Shown: positions 35,201-44,280, counted from the stretch's first letter. The stretch is 64,000 nt of DNA from Paenibacillus thiaminolyticus (GCF_007066085.1 NZ_CP041405.1:4977001-5041000); one strand, 5' to 3'. Notes: generated from the sequence alone by a model not told the origin. A program made the numbers and translations.

Positions 35201-38200
35201 CATGCGTCCCTCTACTTTCAGCAGTGGTATGATCTGGAGGACGGGGATAAAGGCTACGTCGAGATTAGCGAGGATGGCGGCGCTGCGTGGCAAAGTCTGG
35301 CGGCCTATCCGAAGCCAACCTATAACACGAACCATCCCAAAAGGTTTTGGTATATGGATGAGATCGACATCGGCAAATACGCCGGCAAGAAGGTACACAT
35401 CCGCTTCCGGCTAAAGACCGGAGAAGCCTCTCTGGCCAAGGGCTGGTATTTGGATGATATTCAGGTGCGGGATACGCCGCCTGTCAAAACATTCATTCCA
35501 GCCGGGGCCGGGATCAAGCCTGCTGATGAAGCAGGGATGGGAGCGGCGGACCGGGAAGAACGAATGACTGCGCGGGAAGATGCGGCGGAGAAAGCGCCAG
35601 CGGCCCCGAGCTTGTCCGCGTGGAGAAGCATGAAGCAGGAGAAGGCTTCCTTTATGGCGGCAGACGGGGAGGAGAAACCTTCTTCCGGCCTTCCGGCCGC
35701 GGCGACGGTTACGATCGTCGATACGGATCGTTCGACGAAGACGGATTCAGGCACGGGCCGCTATCGGCTGAAGCACCCGCCAGGGACGTTCAAGATGCGG
35801 GTAGAAGCGTATGGTTATCATACGGTCGAACGGACGGTGACGATAATCGATCAGGAGCGGACCGAGGCGAATATTCATTTGCAACCGCTCTCAAGCGCCA
35901 CGATAAGCGGCGTCATTACCGACAAGACAACAGGACAGCCGATTGCCGGGGCGGTGGTACGGGTTCGGGAAGATGCGCATGTGCCATCCGCCGTTACGGA
36001 TGAACAGGGGAACTACACGCTGGAGGTCTATGCAGGAGATTACACGCTGCTCGTCTCTGCGCGCGGGTATTTGCCTTATGAGCAGCAGATCCGTGCAGAA
36101 GGGACTGTCACGAACCCGATTGCACTGCAATCTTTCCGCGGGACGGAGGACGAACTGGCTTACGATCGGGGGAAGGGGGATAATGCGGTAGCTTTTTATG
36201 ATTCAGGCAATGGTTATGCGGTGCGCATGACAACCGACGGCCCGGCCCAGGTGACCGGGGCGCGCATGTTCTTCTGGGATGAGGATTGGCCGATTCCGGG
36301 CGGAACGGCCCTCCGATATGCACTGTATGACGCATCGGGACCCGGCGGGCAACCGGGCGAGTTACTATCCGGCCCGCACGCGGGAACGGCCCGCTTGGAC
36401 GGGGAATGGACCGAGCTTTCTTTTCCGAACGGTCCGTTCGTGGACGGTGATTTCTATGTAGCGTATATTCAGGACGGATCTTATCCTGATGTGCCGGGAC
36501 TAGCCGTCGATGAAGAGGGCGTCAATCATGGGCGCTCCTGGAGGCTGGAAGACGGAACCTGGACACGGGCGGCGGACGAGCAAGGAAACTACATGATCCG
36601 CGCGCGCATTACGAGCCCTGATCCTAACCGGCCGGTGACGAAGATTACGGTTGAACCACGTGACATCAGCTTGCGAGAAGGGCAACAGCTTCAATTGCAT
36701 GTCAAGGCGGAGGATGAGGCCGGGAACGAGAGCGACGTTACCGCTCTGTCCGCCTACGTGGCAGATGCTGAACAGGTTATTGAGGTGAATGCGCAAGGCT
36801 TGATCACGGCGCGCTCGGCGGGCGAGGCGACGGTGACGGTAACGCATGAAGGTCTGACAGATACTGTTCAGGTCACCGTGACCCCGGCTCCGGACATCCC
36901 GGAGGGTGAGATTCGTTCGATTGCCGCCCATCCGCCGGAGCTATCACTGAAGGAAGGACAAACTTCGCAATTGACGGTCACGGCCGTGGTCTATTCAGAG
37001 GGCCAGGAACAGACGCTCCCGCTGGTGAAGGGTCTGGTGTTCCGTTCGCAGGATGCCGGCATTGCCGCGGTCGATGACGCGGGGCGGGTCACTGGTATTC
37101 AAGCGGGCGAGACGGAGGTAACCGTAAGCTATGGCGAGCTGGAGGATGTTGTACCGGTCACGGTAAGGAAGTCCGGTGTGCCTCCGACGGAGGAAGTTCG
37201 CTCGATCCATGTCGAACCTGAGGAGTTGACATTGAAGGCGGGGGAAGCGTCCCGGTTGACCGTCACGGCGGCCGTCTATGCCGCGGGCGAAGTGAAGCGC
37301 GTCCCGATTACGGAAGGATTGACCTTCACTTCCTCCAACCCTCAAGTCGCCCGGGCGGAAGCGGACGGCCGAATTGCCGCCCTGAGAGAAGGGGAGGCCC
37401 GCATCGATATTGCCTATGGGGCGCTGAAGACAGAGGCGATCGTGAAGGTGAAGGGAGCGGACATCGTGACGCCGCCAACGACTCGCCCGGATCCGCCATC
37501 ATCTGCTTCGGGGTCGAGCTCCTCTTCAAGCTCAAGCTCGAGCCCGGCTTCGCCAAGCGGGACCCCGATTCGGGCGGATGGCCGCTTGATCGGGACGCTG
37601 TACGTGACCGATGGCGAGGGCGGCAAGCAGGCGCGCGTGCGGATTGCTTCCGACTGGTTCGATAAGGAGCTGGACAAGGCGGAAGCCGGCGCCGCGGTTG
37701 CGCTCGATCTGTCCTCGTTGTCATGGAAGGAGTACAGAGCAGTTGTGTTGGAGATAGGAGCCTCTTCGGCCGAACGGCTGGTCAAGTCCGAAAAGGCGCT
37801 GCGTCTGAAGGGCTTCCGCTTCGCATTGACCGTACCAGCAGAAGCGATCTGGGATTTCATTGACCGGGATGGATTGAAGCTGACGCTCTCCGTCCAGGCA
37901 AGCTCCAGCTTGGGCGGCGCCCGCCAGGCTCTGGTATCGGGGGATACCGCGGCACTCGTGTCGGACATCATTGGTATTAAGACCCCGGTGCGCACCCAAC
38001 AGGCACAGGAGCCAAAACCGACAGCTGCGAATCAACAGGGAGCGGGGGGAGAGACGGACGAGCCGGGCATCGGCTCGAAGAGCGCCGCTTGGAACCAGCT
38101 CCTGCTGTTGGAGCTAGAACTGGACGAACAGCTGGTCCGGCGGCCGCAAGCTGCCGGCATCTACGGACGCCATAAAGCGGAACCGTGGGTCTATGCCGGG

Positions 38201-38761
38201 CTGCCGGAGCGGGTAGCCAACGGGGAGGGCAAAAACGGCACGCATGTCCTGACTGTCCCGGTACGGCAGCCGGGCGAATATGCGGGACTGGAATACACGA
38301 AAACATTTACAGATATCGCGCAGCATTGGGGCCGCGCCAAGATTGAAGCGCTGGCTTCCCACCATATCGTCTCAGGACGGAATGATCATCAGTTTGCGCC
38401 GAATGATCCGGTGACGCAGGCTGAATTCATGACCTTGCTGGACCGCATCGCGGGCAAGGAACCGGATTGGAAGCGGCGTTCCAGCGAGCCGGGGGCTCAT
38501 GAGCCGCTGCGGCGCGAGGATATGATCGTCCTGCTCGTGACGGCGCTCAATCCGGAGCTGCCGCAAGGTCCGGCCGAGGAGCTGGACGAGTCGGGGCTGG
38601 AGCAGGTGTCGCCGGAAGCGCGCGCAGCCGTAGCGTATGCCTATCAGGCCGGATTGGTCAAAGGCATGGGCACGGGCGGGTTCGCAGGGGATGCTCTGAC
38701 GACCCGGGCGCAGGTGGCGGTCCTATTGTACCGCGTATTGCAGCAAATAGGACAAATGTAG
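32249..38761 (+). CDS. Giant exported S8 (subtilisin-like) protease with SLH cell-wall anchor
   Basis: 2170 residues. A signal peptide (WLVLVIALIMGVTSVPGMYAHA) leads to an I9-type propeptide, then the S8 catalytic domain (about 215-525) with Asp243 in VVANMDSGVD, His290 in NAHGTHVMG, oxyanion Asn in FSAGN, and Ser470 in NGTSMAAPHVAG. Downstream come two MAM/InhA-like beta-sandwich repeats (DFETDIEGYGFGG and NFEGGDKGWTREG), a fibronectin-III-like domain between them, carboxypeptidase-regulatory-like repeats (about 1150-1300), three Ig-like Big_2 repeats (from about 1470), a Ser-rich linker, a further beta domain, and C-terminal SLH repeats (FTDIAQHWGRAKIEALASHH; the last ends TTRAQVAVLLYRVLQ). 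Likely a Bacillopeptidase-F-like cell-surface protease. AAGGAGG precedes the ATG and a strong terminator follows. Confidence 0.93.
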   Translation: MKGKAWLRRWLVLVIALIMGVTSVPGMYAHAGEQTDNSVRMAESNRIRLPSAIVDGEVYSEFGQEGTGTYIVKLREQSDVEAAAKLARSYSALGGETSAKRKLTVRSFVLNDLKETANRTQTGITDELEMGLSNGSVQDYRSYYIVNAIAVTSTREVMERLAAHPDVERITPNRKYLLEVLDEGQATTDSEAPQANGTGESVQDLTGRDAAGVELPWNLSNLNVGQAWEKGFDGMGIVVANMDSGVDLNHPALKRKWRGYNAQGQVDRPELSWYDATPEKKKLPFDGNAHGTHVMGTMVGSEPDGRNPIGVAPQAKWIAARIFNSAGEATDAGILAAGEWILAPSDESGRSYPELAPDIVNNSWGSVQAGKNEFFQDIVRSWRSAGIVPVFSAGNTRPPYNYGGPGSITPPGNYPESFAVGAVNSSNGLADFSLQGPTPYGQMKPEVSAPGVSIRSSVPGGSYALMNGTSMAAPHVAGVAALVLQANHSLTVDQVEKILKDTAIALTDSKFPQSPNNGYGSGIVNALNAVSTQEEGLGELEGTVTVDGEDAEEPVIEHHPLTLVYNALDQEISARITDDTSVTRAELEVKTKGEQAGTAIPMVRMSGDYRDGMYEGIIPSSLLDTAGIEYRIRAEDFGGNEAVSPWWPVEVSEGVKLGYAQDFETDIEGYGFGGEPGIWEWGVPTSGPGQASSGSKVMATRLDGNYPTGAEESYFVMPLIDLRDSEHTILNFKHWHKLGSWYSILLDKAEVFIGRESKQFEFELVKQFDGKSGDWKTEYIDLSPYKGDRILVLFNLRGAYGSDEGWYVDDIELIGPTDFQPDAPKVKARSNAPGKVILEWEQEPQGDVKEYVIYRSPEPGGSYEEIGVSTGRNYADHPLPQEGTYFYIAKARTYSHVLSEASNEVGWTFTGGELIYGENFEGGDKGWTREGDPNEWEQGIPDPKYGPPQAVSGKNVIGTNFTGYVSENTNQSIISPEIDLTGIKHASLYFQQWYDLEDGDKGYVEISEDGGAAWQSLAAYPKPTYNTNHPKRFWYMDEIDIGKYAGKKVHIRFRLKTGEASLAKGWYLDDIQVRDTPPVKTFIPAGAGIKPADEAGMGAADREERMTAREDAAEKAPAAPSLSAWRSMKQEKASFMAADGEEKPSSGLPAAATVTIVDTDRSTKTDSGTGRYRLKHPPGTFKMRVEAYGYHTVERTVTIIDQERTEANIHLQPLSSATISGVITDKTTGQPIAGAVVRVREDAHVPSAVTDEQGNYTLEVYAGDYTLLVSARGYLPYEQQIRAEGTVTNPIALQSFRGTEDELAYDRGKGDNAVAFYDSGNGYAVRMTTDGPAQVTGARMFFWDEDWPIPGGTALRYALYDASGPGGQPGELLSGPHAGTARLDGEWTELSFPNGPFVDGDFYVAYIQDGSYPDVPGLAVDEEGVNHGRSWRLEDGTWTRAADEQGNYMIRARITSPDPNRPVTKITVEPRDISLREGQQLQLHVKAEDEAGNESDVTALSAYVADAEQVIEVNAQGLITARSAGEATVTVTHEGLTDTVQVTVTPAPDIPEGEIRSIAAHPPELSLKEGQTSQLTVTAVVYSEGQEQTLPLVKGLVFRSQDAGIAAVDDAGRVTGIQAGETEVTVSYGELEDVVPVTVRKSGVPPTEEVRSIHVEPEELTLKAGEASRLTVTAAVYAAGEVKRVPITEGLTFTSSNPQVARAEADGRIAALREGEARIDIAYGALKTEAIVKVKGADIVTPPTTRPDPPSSASGSSSSSSSSSSPASPSGTPIRADGRLIGTLYVTDGEGGKQARVRIASDWFDKELDKAEAGAAVALDLSSLSWKEYRAVVLEIGASSAERLVKSEKALRLKGFRFALTVPAEAIWDFIDRDGLKLTLSVQASSSLGGARQALVSGDTAALVSDIIGIKTPVRTQQAQEPKPTAANQQGAGGETDEPGIGSKSAAWNQLLLLELELDEQLVRRPQAAGIYGRHKAEPWVYAGLPERVANGEGKNGTHVLTVPVRQPGEYAGLEYTKTFTDIAQHWGRAKIEALASHHIVSGRNDHQFAPNDPVTQAEFMTLLDRIAGKEPDWKRRSSEPGAHEPLRREDMIVLLVTALNPELPQGPAEELDESGLEQVSPEARAAVAYAYQAGLVKGMGTGGFAGDALTTRAQVAVLLYRVLQQIGQM

Positions 38762-38777
38762 TCATCAGATAACAGAG

Positions 38778-38818
38778 CCGTCCTGCAAGGGAGCAGAAGC
38801 CTTGCGGGACGGTTTTTT
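38778..38818 (+). terminator. Terminator after S8 protease gene
   Basis: CCGTCCTGCAAGG (38778-38790) pairs with CCTTGCGGGACGG (38800-38812) with one mismatch and is followed by TTTTTT. Confidence 0.9.
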
Positions 38819-39028
38819 GCGATGAAAAGTGAAGGCAAGGGGATGGCTGCGATAAGAAAGAATGCGGGGAGCCGTAGTGTGGGAGTCTGTGGAAGGCAGC
38901 GGGCAGAGTAATGAAAAAAGGTGAAAGTGAAAGCGATATCATTGAAATCGAGTGAAATATTCCTTGTTTTGACTTCATATGTTGGTTAAGGATGTTCGAT
39001 CCGACTTACAGAGAACAGGAGTGGTGGT

Positions 39029-39292
39029 ATGCACGCAATCGACACATTGGCTCGCCTCGTCAGTGAGGTGAAGGAGGAGCCGGCCTGGGAGCTGCGGCTG
39101 ACGCCGGAGACGAATCTGATTGACGATGTCGGGCTCGATTCGCTTCAGCTCATTCAGTTCATGCTGAAGGTGGAGGAGCAGTTGAAGGTGCGGATCGATT
39201 TCGAACGGTTCGAGTATGAGCATTTGCAGAGCGTGCGGGCGTTCCTGGGCTTCCTCGGGAAGCTGGATACCGGGGCGGAGCGGCATGCGTAA
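39029..39292 (+). CDS. Acyl/peptidyl carrier protein
   Basis: 87-residue carrier protein. The phosphopantetheine site is Ser38 in DVGLDSLQLIQFML, matching the DSL motif; helices before and after (IDTLARLVSEVK, EEQLKVRIDFERFEYEHL) fit the four-helix ACP fold. GGAGTGGTGGT precedes the ATG. It starts the operon and its stop overlaps the start of the ATP-grasp gene, so the two are translationally coupled. That coupling suggests the ATP-grasp enzyme loads a substrate on this carrier, as BtrJ loads glutamate on the carrier BtrI in butirosin biosynthesis (family knowledge; here inferred). Not the fatty-acid ACP: sequence and context differ. Confidence 0.92.
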   Translation: MHAIDTLARLVSEVKEEPAWELRLTPETNLIDDVGLDSLQLIQFMLKVEEQLKVRIDFERFEYEHLQSVRAFLGFLGKLDTGAERHA

Positions 39293-40820
39293 TTCGGCGC
39301 CGGAGGCAGTGCGGCCGCTGCTGAGGCCGGTCTATGACGAGCCTCGGATCGTACTCGGAACATTCGATGCCGAAGCGTATTGGCGTCCCGCTCATCTGGC
39401 GAAGCTGCCTGCGATTCGGGCGGCTCAGGGGCGAGCGGTCGCCGGATGTATGGACGAGCTGCTGTTCCCATTCTGCGGCGAGGACGGTGTGCTGATTACC
39501 CGGCAGCCGATGAATGCCGCCCACGCGGCTTATTTGCGGGAGATTGGCTTCCGCTTCGGGACGGTATCGGCAGGCTGGGGCGGAGTGATCGGAACTGGCG
39601 GAACCAGCGGAACTAGCGAAGATGACAGAACGAGCGAAAATGATGGAACTGGGGAACATAGCGGAACTAGTGCACGCGGCGGCACTGACGGATCAGGGGC
39701 CGGCGATGTCTTCCAGGCCATCGCAAGCCAGCCGGATCAGGCGCAATGGCGCCGCCGCCTGCAGGAATTGCCCTGGGCCGTCTATGCAGTCACCCCGTCT
39801 GCCGCCGTGCTGGCCCAGCGCTATGGTATCGGGACTCGGATTCCAGCGGCACACATCGCGTCGCGGGTCAATTCCAAGGTGTATTCGCACCGGCTGGCGG
39901 CCCGCTTGGGCTGGAATCCGCCAGGGCATGTGGCCGAGGATGCCGACGAAGCGATGCGCATCGGGACGGAGCAGCTGCGGGAGGCCGGGAAGCTCGTGCT
40001 GAAGGATCCGTACGGCGTTTCGGGCAGCGGCAATTTTGCTGTCGATTCTGCGCCGCTTCTGGAACGGCTGATCGGCTATATCCGGGACCAGCAGCGGGCG
40101 GGCAAGCCGGTGCAGCTTCTGCTGGAGCCGTGGCTGGAGAAAGAGATTGATTTCTCCTGCCACCTGCAGATTAGGCCGGACGGAGCCGTCTCGCTGCTTG
40201 GCGTTCAGCAGATGATGAACCGTGGGCATAATTACGGCGGATCGCACGCGGGCGAGCCCGAATTGGCCGAGCGGCTGAACGCTTCCGGGTACTTCGCAGC
40301 GATGGAGCAATTGGCGGCATGTCTGCATGAGGAGGGCTACTTCGGCCCGGTATGCGTCGACTCGATGCTGCTCGCCGACGGCCGCGTCCATCCCGTCGTC
40401 GAGATCAACGCGCGGCATTCGCTGGGGCTGCTCAATTACAGCCTCGACACACATTGGGAGCGATGCGGACAGCGAAGCTTCCTGTCCTGCCTCCAGCTTG
40501 GGCTGCCGGACGCGTGGAAGGCCTCGCCCGGGATGAGCGGAGAAATGGAGCGGGCCGAACGGGAGGAGGGCGCTTGGAGCGAGCAGGCGGAACGGTTCGC
40601 CGAACTGCTGGCCCGGCTTGATCGGAGCGGGCTGCTGTTCACGCCGGAACGGCGGGAAGGCGTCGTTCCGCTGTCCGCCAATACGCTGTTCGCGCCGGAC
40701 AGCGGGCGGGCGTCCGGACGCTGGTATGTGTCGCTGGCCGCCGGCAGCCGGGAAGCGAGCGAGCGGATAAGCCGCCGGCTCCGCGAGGCGTTGGCGGCGT
40801 ACGGCTTCCGCATCTATTGA
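39285..40820 (+). CDS. ATP-grasp enzyme, putative carrier-protein ligase (BtrJ-like logic)
   Basis: 511 residues from ATG 39285, overlapping the carrier gene's end. The ATP-grasp core has the Lys240-containing strand LVLKDPYGVSGSGNFAV, hinge LLLEPWLEKEIDFSCHLQI, and the metal ligands Glu373 and Asn375 in VVEINARHSLGLLN. ATP-grasp ligases activate a carboxylate as acyl-phosphate and join it to an amine or thiol. Next to an ACP, thioester loading is the most attractive role. Residues about 103-142 are an odd Gly/Ser/Thr/Asp run (GTGGTSGTSEDDRTSEND and onward), from short imperfect DNA repeats of GGAACTAGCG type, and likely a flexible insertion. Substrate unknown. Family certain; role inferred. 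Confidence 0.85.
   Translation: MRNSAPEAVRPLLRPVYDEPRIVLGTFDAEAYWRPAHLAKLPAIRAAQGRAVAGCMDELLFPFCGEDGVLITRQPMNAAHAAYLREIGFRFGTVSAGWGGVIGTGGTSGTSEDDRTSENDGTGEHSGTSARGGTDGSGAGDVFQAIASQPDQAQWRRRLQELPWAVYAVTPSAAVLAQRYGIGTRIPAAHIASRVNSKVYSHRLAARLGWNPPGHVAEDADEAMRIGTEQLREAGKLVLKDPYGVSGSGNFAVDSAPLLERLIGYIRDQQRAGKPVQLLLEPWLEKEIDFSCHLQIRPDGAVSLLGVQQMMNRGHNYGGSHAGEPELAERLNASGYFAAMEQLAACLHEEGYFGPVCVDSMLLADGRVHPVVEINARHSLGLLNYSLDTHWERCGQRSFLSCLQLGLPDAWKASPGMSGEMERAEREEGAWSEQAERFAELLARLDRSGLLFTPERREGVVPLSANTLFAPDSGRASGRWYVSLAAGSREASERISRRLREALAAYGFRIY
39594..39702 (+). repeat. Short imperfect repeats encoding a Gly/Ser/Thr insertion
   Basis: Several copies of a ~9-base unit close to GGAACTAGC/GGAACTGGC fill this stretch in frame, giving GT(S/G) repeats interrupted by acidic residues. 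It interrupts the ATP-grasp protein between conserved segments and may vary in length between strains. Confidence 0.6.
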
Positions 40821-40875
40821 GAACGGAGGAATGAGAACGGCCGAAGTTGACTGAACCGTCATGTGAGGCTCAAGT

Positions 40876-41997
40876 ATGAATGGAAAAAAGAAGGTGTCAT
40901 CTATGGAATCCGCTTCATCTGTTACTATCCTGACCTCGGGCAATTCACTCGGCGCTTATGTACCCGGCATCCGCCTGCTGGAGCGGCTCCGGAAGCGCGG
41001 AGTTCCGGCGGAATTTGAGGTGCTGGAACGCCTGTTCCCGGAAGAGACGCGGCAGCAGCTTGTCCGGACGAAGCAGGCGTTCCACGCCAGCTTCGCCACG
41101 GCTTTGATGGGCACGCGACTGGCGCGCGGCATCGGCCCGTCGCTCGCGGACGGGGCGGTGGATGCCCTGCTCGATCGCTGGCAATTCGAAGGACGCCGCA
41201 TCTTCCTGGCCGTGACGGGCTTCTGGGTGCCTATTCTGGAGCAATATGAACGGCGCGTTCATCCTGAGCCGATCCGGGCGGAATTTCTCCGGCTCGATGC
41301 GATCGACACGCCATCCTACCGCGTCTATCGGGAGACCTATCCCCGCTTCCGTCATCACTGGCTGTTCCGGCTGAAGGGAGAGCAGCTGCTGCTTCATTAT
41401 CGGCTCGCAATGTCCGATGAGCCGATCCTGCCTTATTCCGACCGGGATGAACGGATCGTGGTCCATGGCGGCGGCTGGGGCATCGGCAGCTACCGCGGCG
41501 TGATCCCGGCCCTTCAGGAGCGGTACGCGCTCGATCTCGTCGCCTATGATCCCGACGAGCTAAGGGCGGCGCGGCCTGGCGATCGCGTCTATCTCACCGA
41601 CCCGGAGTGGCATCCGTGGTCGGAGGAGCCGGCGCGGCCCGGGCAGCCGCCTTATCCGCCGATGGCGGAGTGGGAGGCGGGGGATGAGCCGCTCTATGAG
41701 CGGGGCCAGGACGGCCCGCGCTTATACGGCGCCATCCGCCGCGGCCTGGCCATCGTGAGCAAGCCCGGGGGCGGCACGCTCGTCGATTCACTGTCCGCGG
41801 CGACGCCGCTCGTCTATCTGGAGCCGTTCGGCGATCATGAGCGGGCCAATGCGCTGCTGTGGGAAGGGCTCGGCTTCGGCATTGCCTACGACCGATGGGC
41901 GGCGTCCGGGTTTGCGCGCAGCGCGCTGGAGCCGCTTCATCACAATCTGCTGCGACATGCGCTTTCACTATCCGATTACGGAGGGATGTATCCATGA
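40876..41997 (+). CDS. GT-B fold glycosyltransferase-like protein
   Basis: 373 residues. The C-terminal half has the nucleotide-sugar-binding pattern of GT-B enzymes: VHGGGWGIGSY, then SKPGGGTLVDSLSAATPLVY and EPFGDHERANALLWEGLGFG, equivalent to the donor site of UDP-glycosyltransferases and MurG-like proteins. The N-terminal half begins TILTSGNSLGAYVPGIRLLE, matching the acceptor-side start of this fold (GxxxGHxxP replaced by GNSLGAYVPG). ATG 40876 has GTGAGG upstream; ATG 40903 with AAGGTG is an alternative. Its stop overlaps the radical SAM start. It would glycosylate the product or an intermediate; donor and acceptor are unknown. Confidence 0.78.
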   Translation: MNGKKKVSSMESASSVTILTSGNSLGAYVPGIRLLERLRKRGVPAEFEVLERLFPEETRQQLVRTKQAFHASFATALMGTRLARGIGPSLADGAVDALLDRWQFEGRRIFLAVTGFWVPILEQYERRVHPEPIRAEFLRLDAIDTPSYRVYRETYPRFRHHWLFRLKGEQLLLHYRLAMSDEPILPYSDRDERIVVHGGGWGIGSYRGVIPALQERYALDLVAYDPDELRAARPGDRVYLTDPEWHPWSEEPARPGQPPYPPMAEWEAGDEPLYERGQDGPRLYGAIRRGLAIVSKPGGGTLVDSLSAATPLVYLEPFGDHERANALLWEGLGFGIAYDRWAASGFARSALEPLHHNLLRHALSLSDYGGMYP

Positions 41998-43178
41998 CAC
42001 AACCGAAGACAAGCGCCACCCTGACCCCGGCGGAATTCCTTTCCATGAAGCAGACGCTGCACAACCGGAGCGCGGCCAGCCGCGGACGGAAGCTTGACCG
42101 CTCCTTCGCCTTCGATCTGCCGCGCGATATCGGGATCAAGCTGAACAACGGCTGCAATCTGCGCTGCAAGCACTGCTTCGAATGGAATCCCGACGGCTAC
42201 CATCATGAGTTCGAGCGCCAGGAGGCTAGGCGCGAGATCGATTTTGCCCTGATCGAGCGAATTTTCGAGGAGACGAGGCCCTGCCGGTCCCGCATGTATT
42301 TATGGGGCGGCGAGCCCTTGATGTATTCCAAGTTCGACGAGCTGTGCGAACTGCTCGCCTCCGATCCGCGCATCTCGACCATTTGCACGAATGCGGTGCT
42401 CGTCGAGCCCAAGCTGGAGTCGCTGCTGAAGCTGCCGGAAGGGGTGACGCTTCTCGCCAGCCTGGAAGGCTTCGAGGCGGAGAACGACGCGATCCGCGGA
42501 CGCGGCATCTTCCGCAAGGTCATGTCTGCGATCGAGCTGCTGTTGGAGCGGAAGCGCGAAGGCGAATTCCGCGGAGATGTGTCGGTCAGCCTGACCATCA
42601 ATGACGCCATGGTCACCCGGCTGTACGATTTCATGGAATTTTTCGAGAAGGCCGGCGTCAATTCCGTCTACTTCGTCTTCCCTTGGTATATTCCGGAGGA
42701 AGTCGCGGAGCGGATGGACTCGTACTTCGCCGAGCATTTCGGCTGGCTTGAGGCGGCACGGCAGGACCCGGAGCCAACCCGCAAGAGCTGGCACTCCTTC
42801 ACCTACCATCTGTCGCCGGACAACATCGAGCCGCTGCTCGCGGAAATGGAGAAGCTGCGTTCCCGCGTTTGGAAGAACCGCATCCGCTTCCAGCCGGCGC
42901 TGGAGCCGGACGAGGTGCGGAGCTTCGTGCTGGGAACGGACCGGCCGGGCATGGGGCGAACCGAGTGCCTGGCCTTGTCGAACCGCATGGACGTACTGCC
43001 GAACGGGAAGGTGAATCCATGCAAGTTTTTCCCGGAATTCACGATCGCCGATCTGCAGGAAGGCACCCTGAAGGATGTCTTTCACGGCGACGGCTACCAG
43101 AACCATCGCGATGCGCTCGCTTGCGGCTTGACGCCGGTCTGCTCGAAATGCGTGCTGCTGTACAACAACGGCGCCTAA
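41994..43178 (+). CDS. Radical SAM/SPASM-domain enzyme
   Basis: 394 residues. The [4Fe-4S]-SAM motif CNLRCKHC provides Cys54, Cys58 and Cys61; YLWGGEPLMYSKFDELCELL supplies the GGE SAM-amino contact. The C-terminal SPASM-like cysteines appear in NPCKFFPEF and PVCSKCVLLYN, near residues 342-390, together with TECLALSNRMDVLPNGKVNP, a standard lead-in to auxiliary clusters. Such enzymes modify peptides (cross-links, epimerisation) or small molecules. ATG 41994 overlaps the preceding stop (ATGA). With ACP and ATP-grasp genes upstream, the substrate may be carrier-bound; no precursor peptide gene was found nearby. Confidence 0.9.
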   Translation: MTQPKTSATLTPAEFLSMKQTLHNRSAASRGRKLDRSFAFDLPRDIGIKLNNGCNLRCKHCFEWNPDGYHHEFERQEARREIDFALIERIFEETRPCRSRMYLWGGEPLMYSKFDELCELLASDPRISTICTNAVLVEPKLESLLKLPEGVTLLASLEGFEAENDAIRGRGIFRKVMSAIELLLERKREGEFRGDVSVSLTINDAMVTRLYDFMEFFEKAGVNSVYFVFPWYIPEEVAERMDSYFAEHFGWLEAARQDPEPTRKSWHSFTYHLSPDNIEPLLAEMEKLRSRVWKNRIRFQPALEPDEVRSFVLGTDRPGMGRTECLALSNRMDVLPNGKVNPCKFFPEFTIADLQEGTLKDVFHGDGYQNHRDALACGLTPVCSKCVLLYNNGA

Positions 43179-43233
43179 TCACTGGCCCCGGCCGGGAACA
43201 GGGAGGGGCTAGACAAGGGAGGAGAGAGCTGCC

Positions 43234-44280
43234 ATGAGCGCCATCACGGTGCGGGGATTGAGCAAGACCTTCGCTTACTACCGCAAGCAGAGCGGGCTTC
43301 GGCATTCGCTGCGCCATCTGTTCCGCCGTGAGCAGCTGTACCGCCATGCCGTCGACGGCATCAGCTTCGACATTGCCCAGGGCGAAGCCGTCGGCTTCAT
43401 AGGCCCGAACGGAGCGGGCAAGACGACGACGCTCAAGATGCTGTCCGGCATTCTGCATCCGTCGGCGGGAGAGGCGAGGGTGCTGGGCTATGTGCCTTGG
43501 GAGCGACAGCGGGAGTTCAAGCGCCGCTTCGCCATCGTCATGGGCCAGAAAAGCCAGCTCTGGTGGGATCTGCCCGCGAATGAATCCATTTATTTGAACA
43601 AATGCATTTATGGGCTCGGCGATCGCGACTACCGGATGACGCTGGATGAACTGGCCGCCATGCTTGACGTGAGGCATCTGCTCGGCGTGCAGGTGCGCCG
43701 CCTGTCGCTGGGCGAGCGGATGAAGATGGAGATCATCGCCGCGCTCATTCACCGGCCGCAGCTATTGTTCCTCGATGAGCCGACGCTGGGGCTGGACTTC
43801 GCCGCCCAGCAGAATGTGCGGGAATTCCTGCGGGCTTATAAGGAAGAGAAGCAGGCGACGATTCTGCTGACGAGCCACTATATGCGCGATATCGAGCAGG
43901 TATGCGGGCGGGCGCTCGTCATTCACGGCGGGAAGATCGCCTATGACGGGGAGCTTGCGCGAATAAGCGCATCCTTCAGCCGCCGCAAGCGGATGAAGGT
44001 GCGGTTCGCTGCGGACATTCCGCCGGCCGAGCTGCGGGCGCTCGTGCAGATGCTGGCGGAGGTCCGGGCCCATCACGGCTTGATGGCCGAGTTGGAGGTG
44101 GCAGCGGATGAAGTGAAGCCGCTGGCACGTCTGCTGCTTGACCATGATCTGGTCGAGGACTGGACGGTGGAGGAGGTCCCGGTCGAGGAAGCGGTCGAGC
44201 GGCTGTATACAGCCAAGTCGGAAGGTGAAGGAGAGCGAGCGGATGGATACGAGGCGCCCCGGCATGCGACGGAAGGATAG
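43234..44280 (+). CDS. ABC-2 exporter ATPase
   Basis: 348-residue ATP-binding subunit of an ABC-2 type exporter. Motifs: Walker A GPNGAGKTTT, Q-loop MGQKSQLWW, signature LSLGERMKMEI, Walker B LLFLDEPTLGLD, H-loop LTSHYM. The start SAITVRGLSKTFAYYRK and ~100-residue C-terminal extension match NatA/YadG-like transporters of natural products and lipids. GGAGGAGAG precedes the ATG. Two permease genes follow, so the product of the cluster is probably exported. Confidence 0.94.
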   Translation: MSAITVRGLSKTFAYYRKQSGLRHSLRHLFRREQLYRHAVDGISFDIAQGEAVGFIGPNGAGKTTTLKMLSGILHPSAGEARVLGYVPWERQREFKRRFAIVMGQKSQLWWDLPANESIYLNKCIYGLGDRDYRMTLDELAAMLDVRHLLGVQVRRLSLGERMKMEIIAALIHRPQLLFLDEPTLGLDFAAQQNVREFLRAYKEEKQATILLTSHYMRDIEQVCGRALVIHGGKIAYDGELARISASFSRRKRMKVRFAADIPPAELRALVQMLAEVRAHHGLMAELEVAADEVKPLARLLLDHDLVEDWTVEEVPVEEAVERLYTAKSEGEGERADGYEAPRHATEG

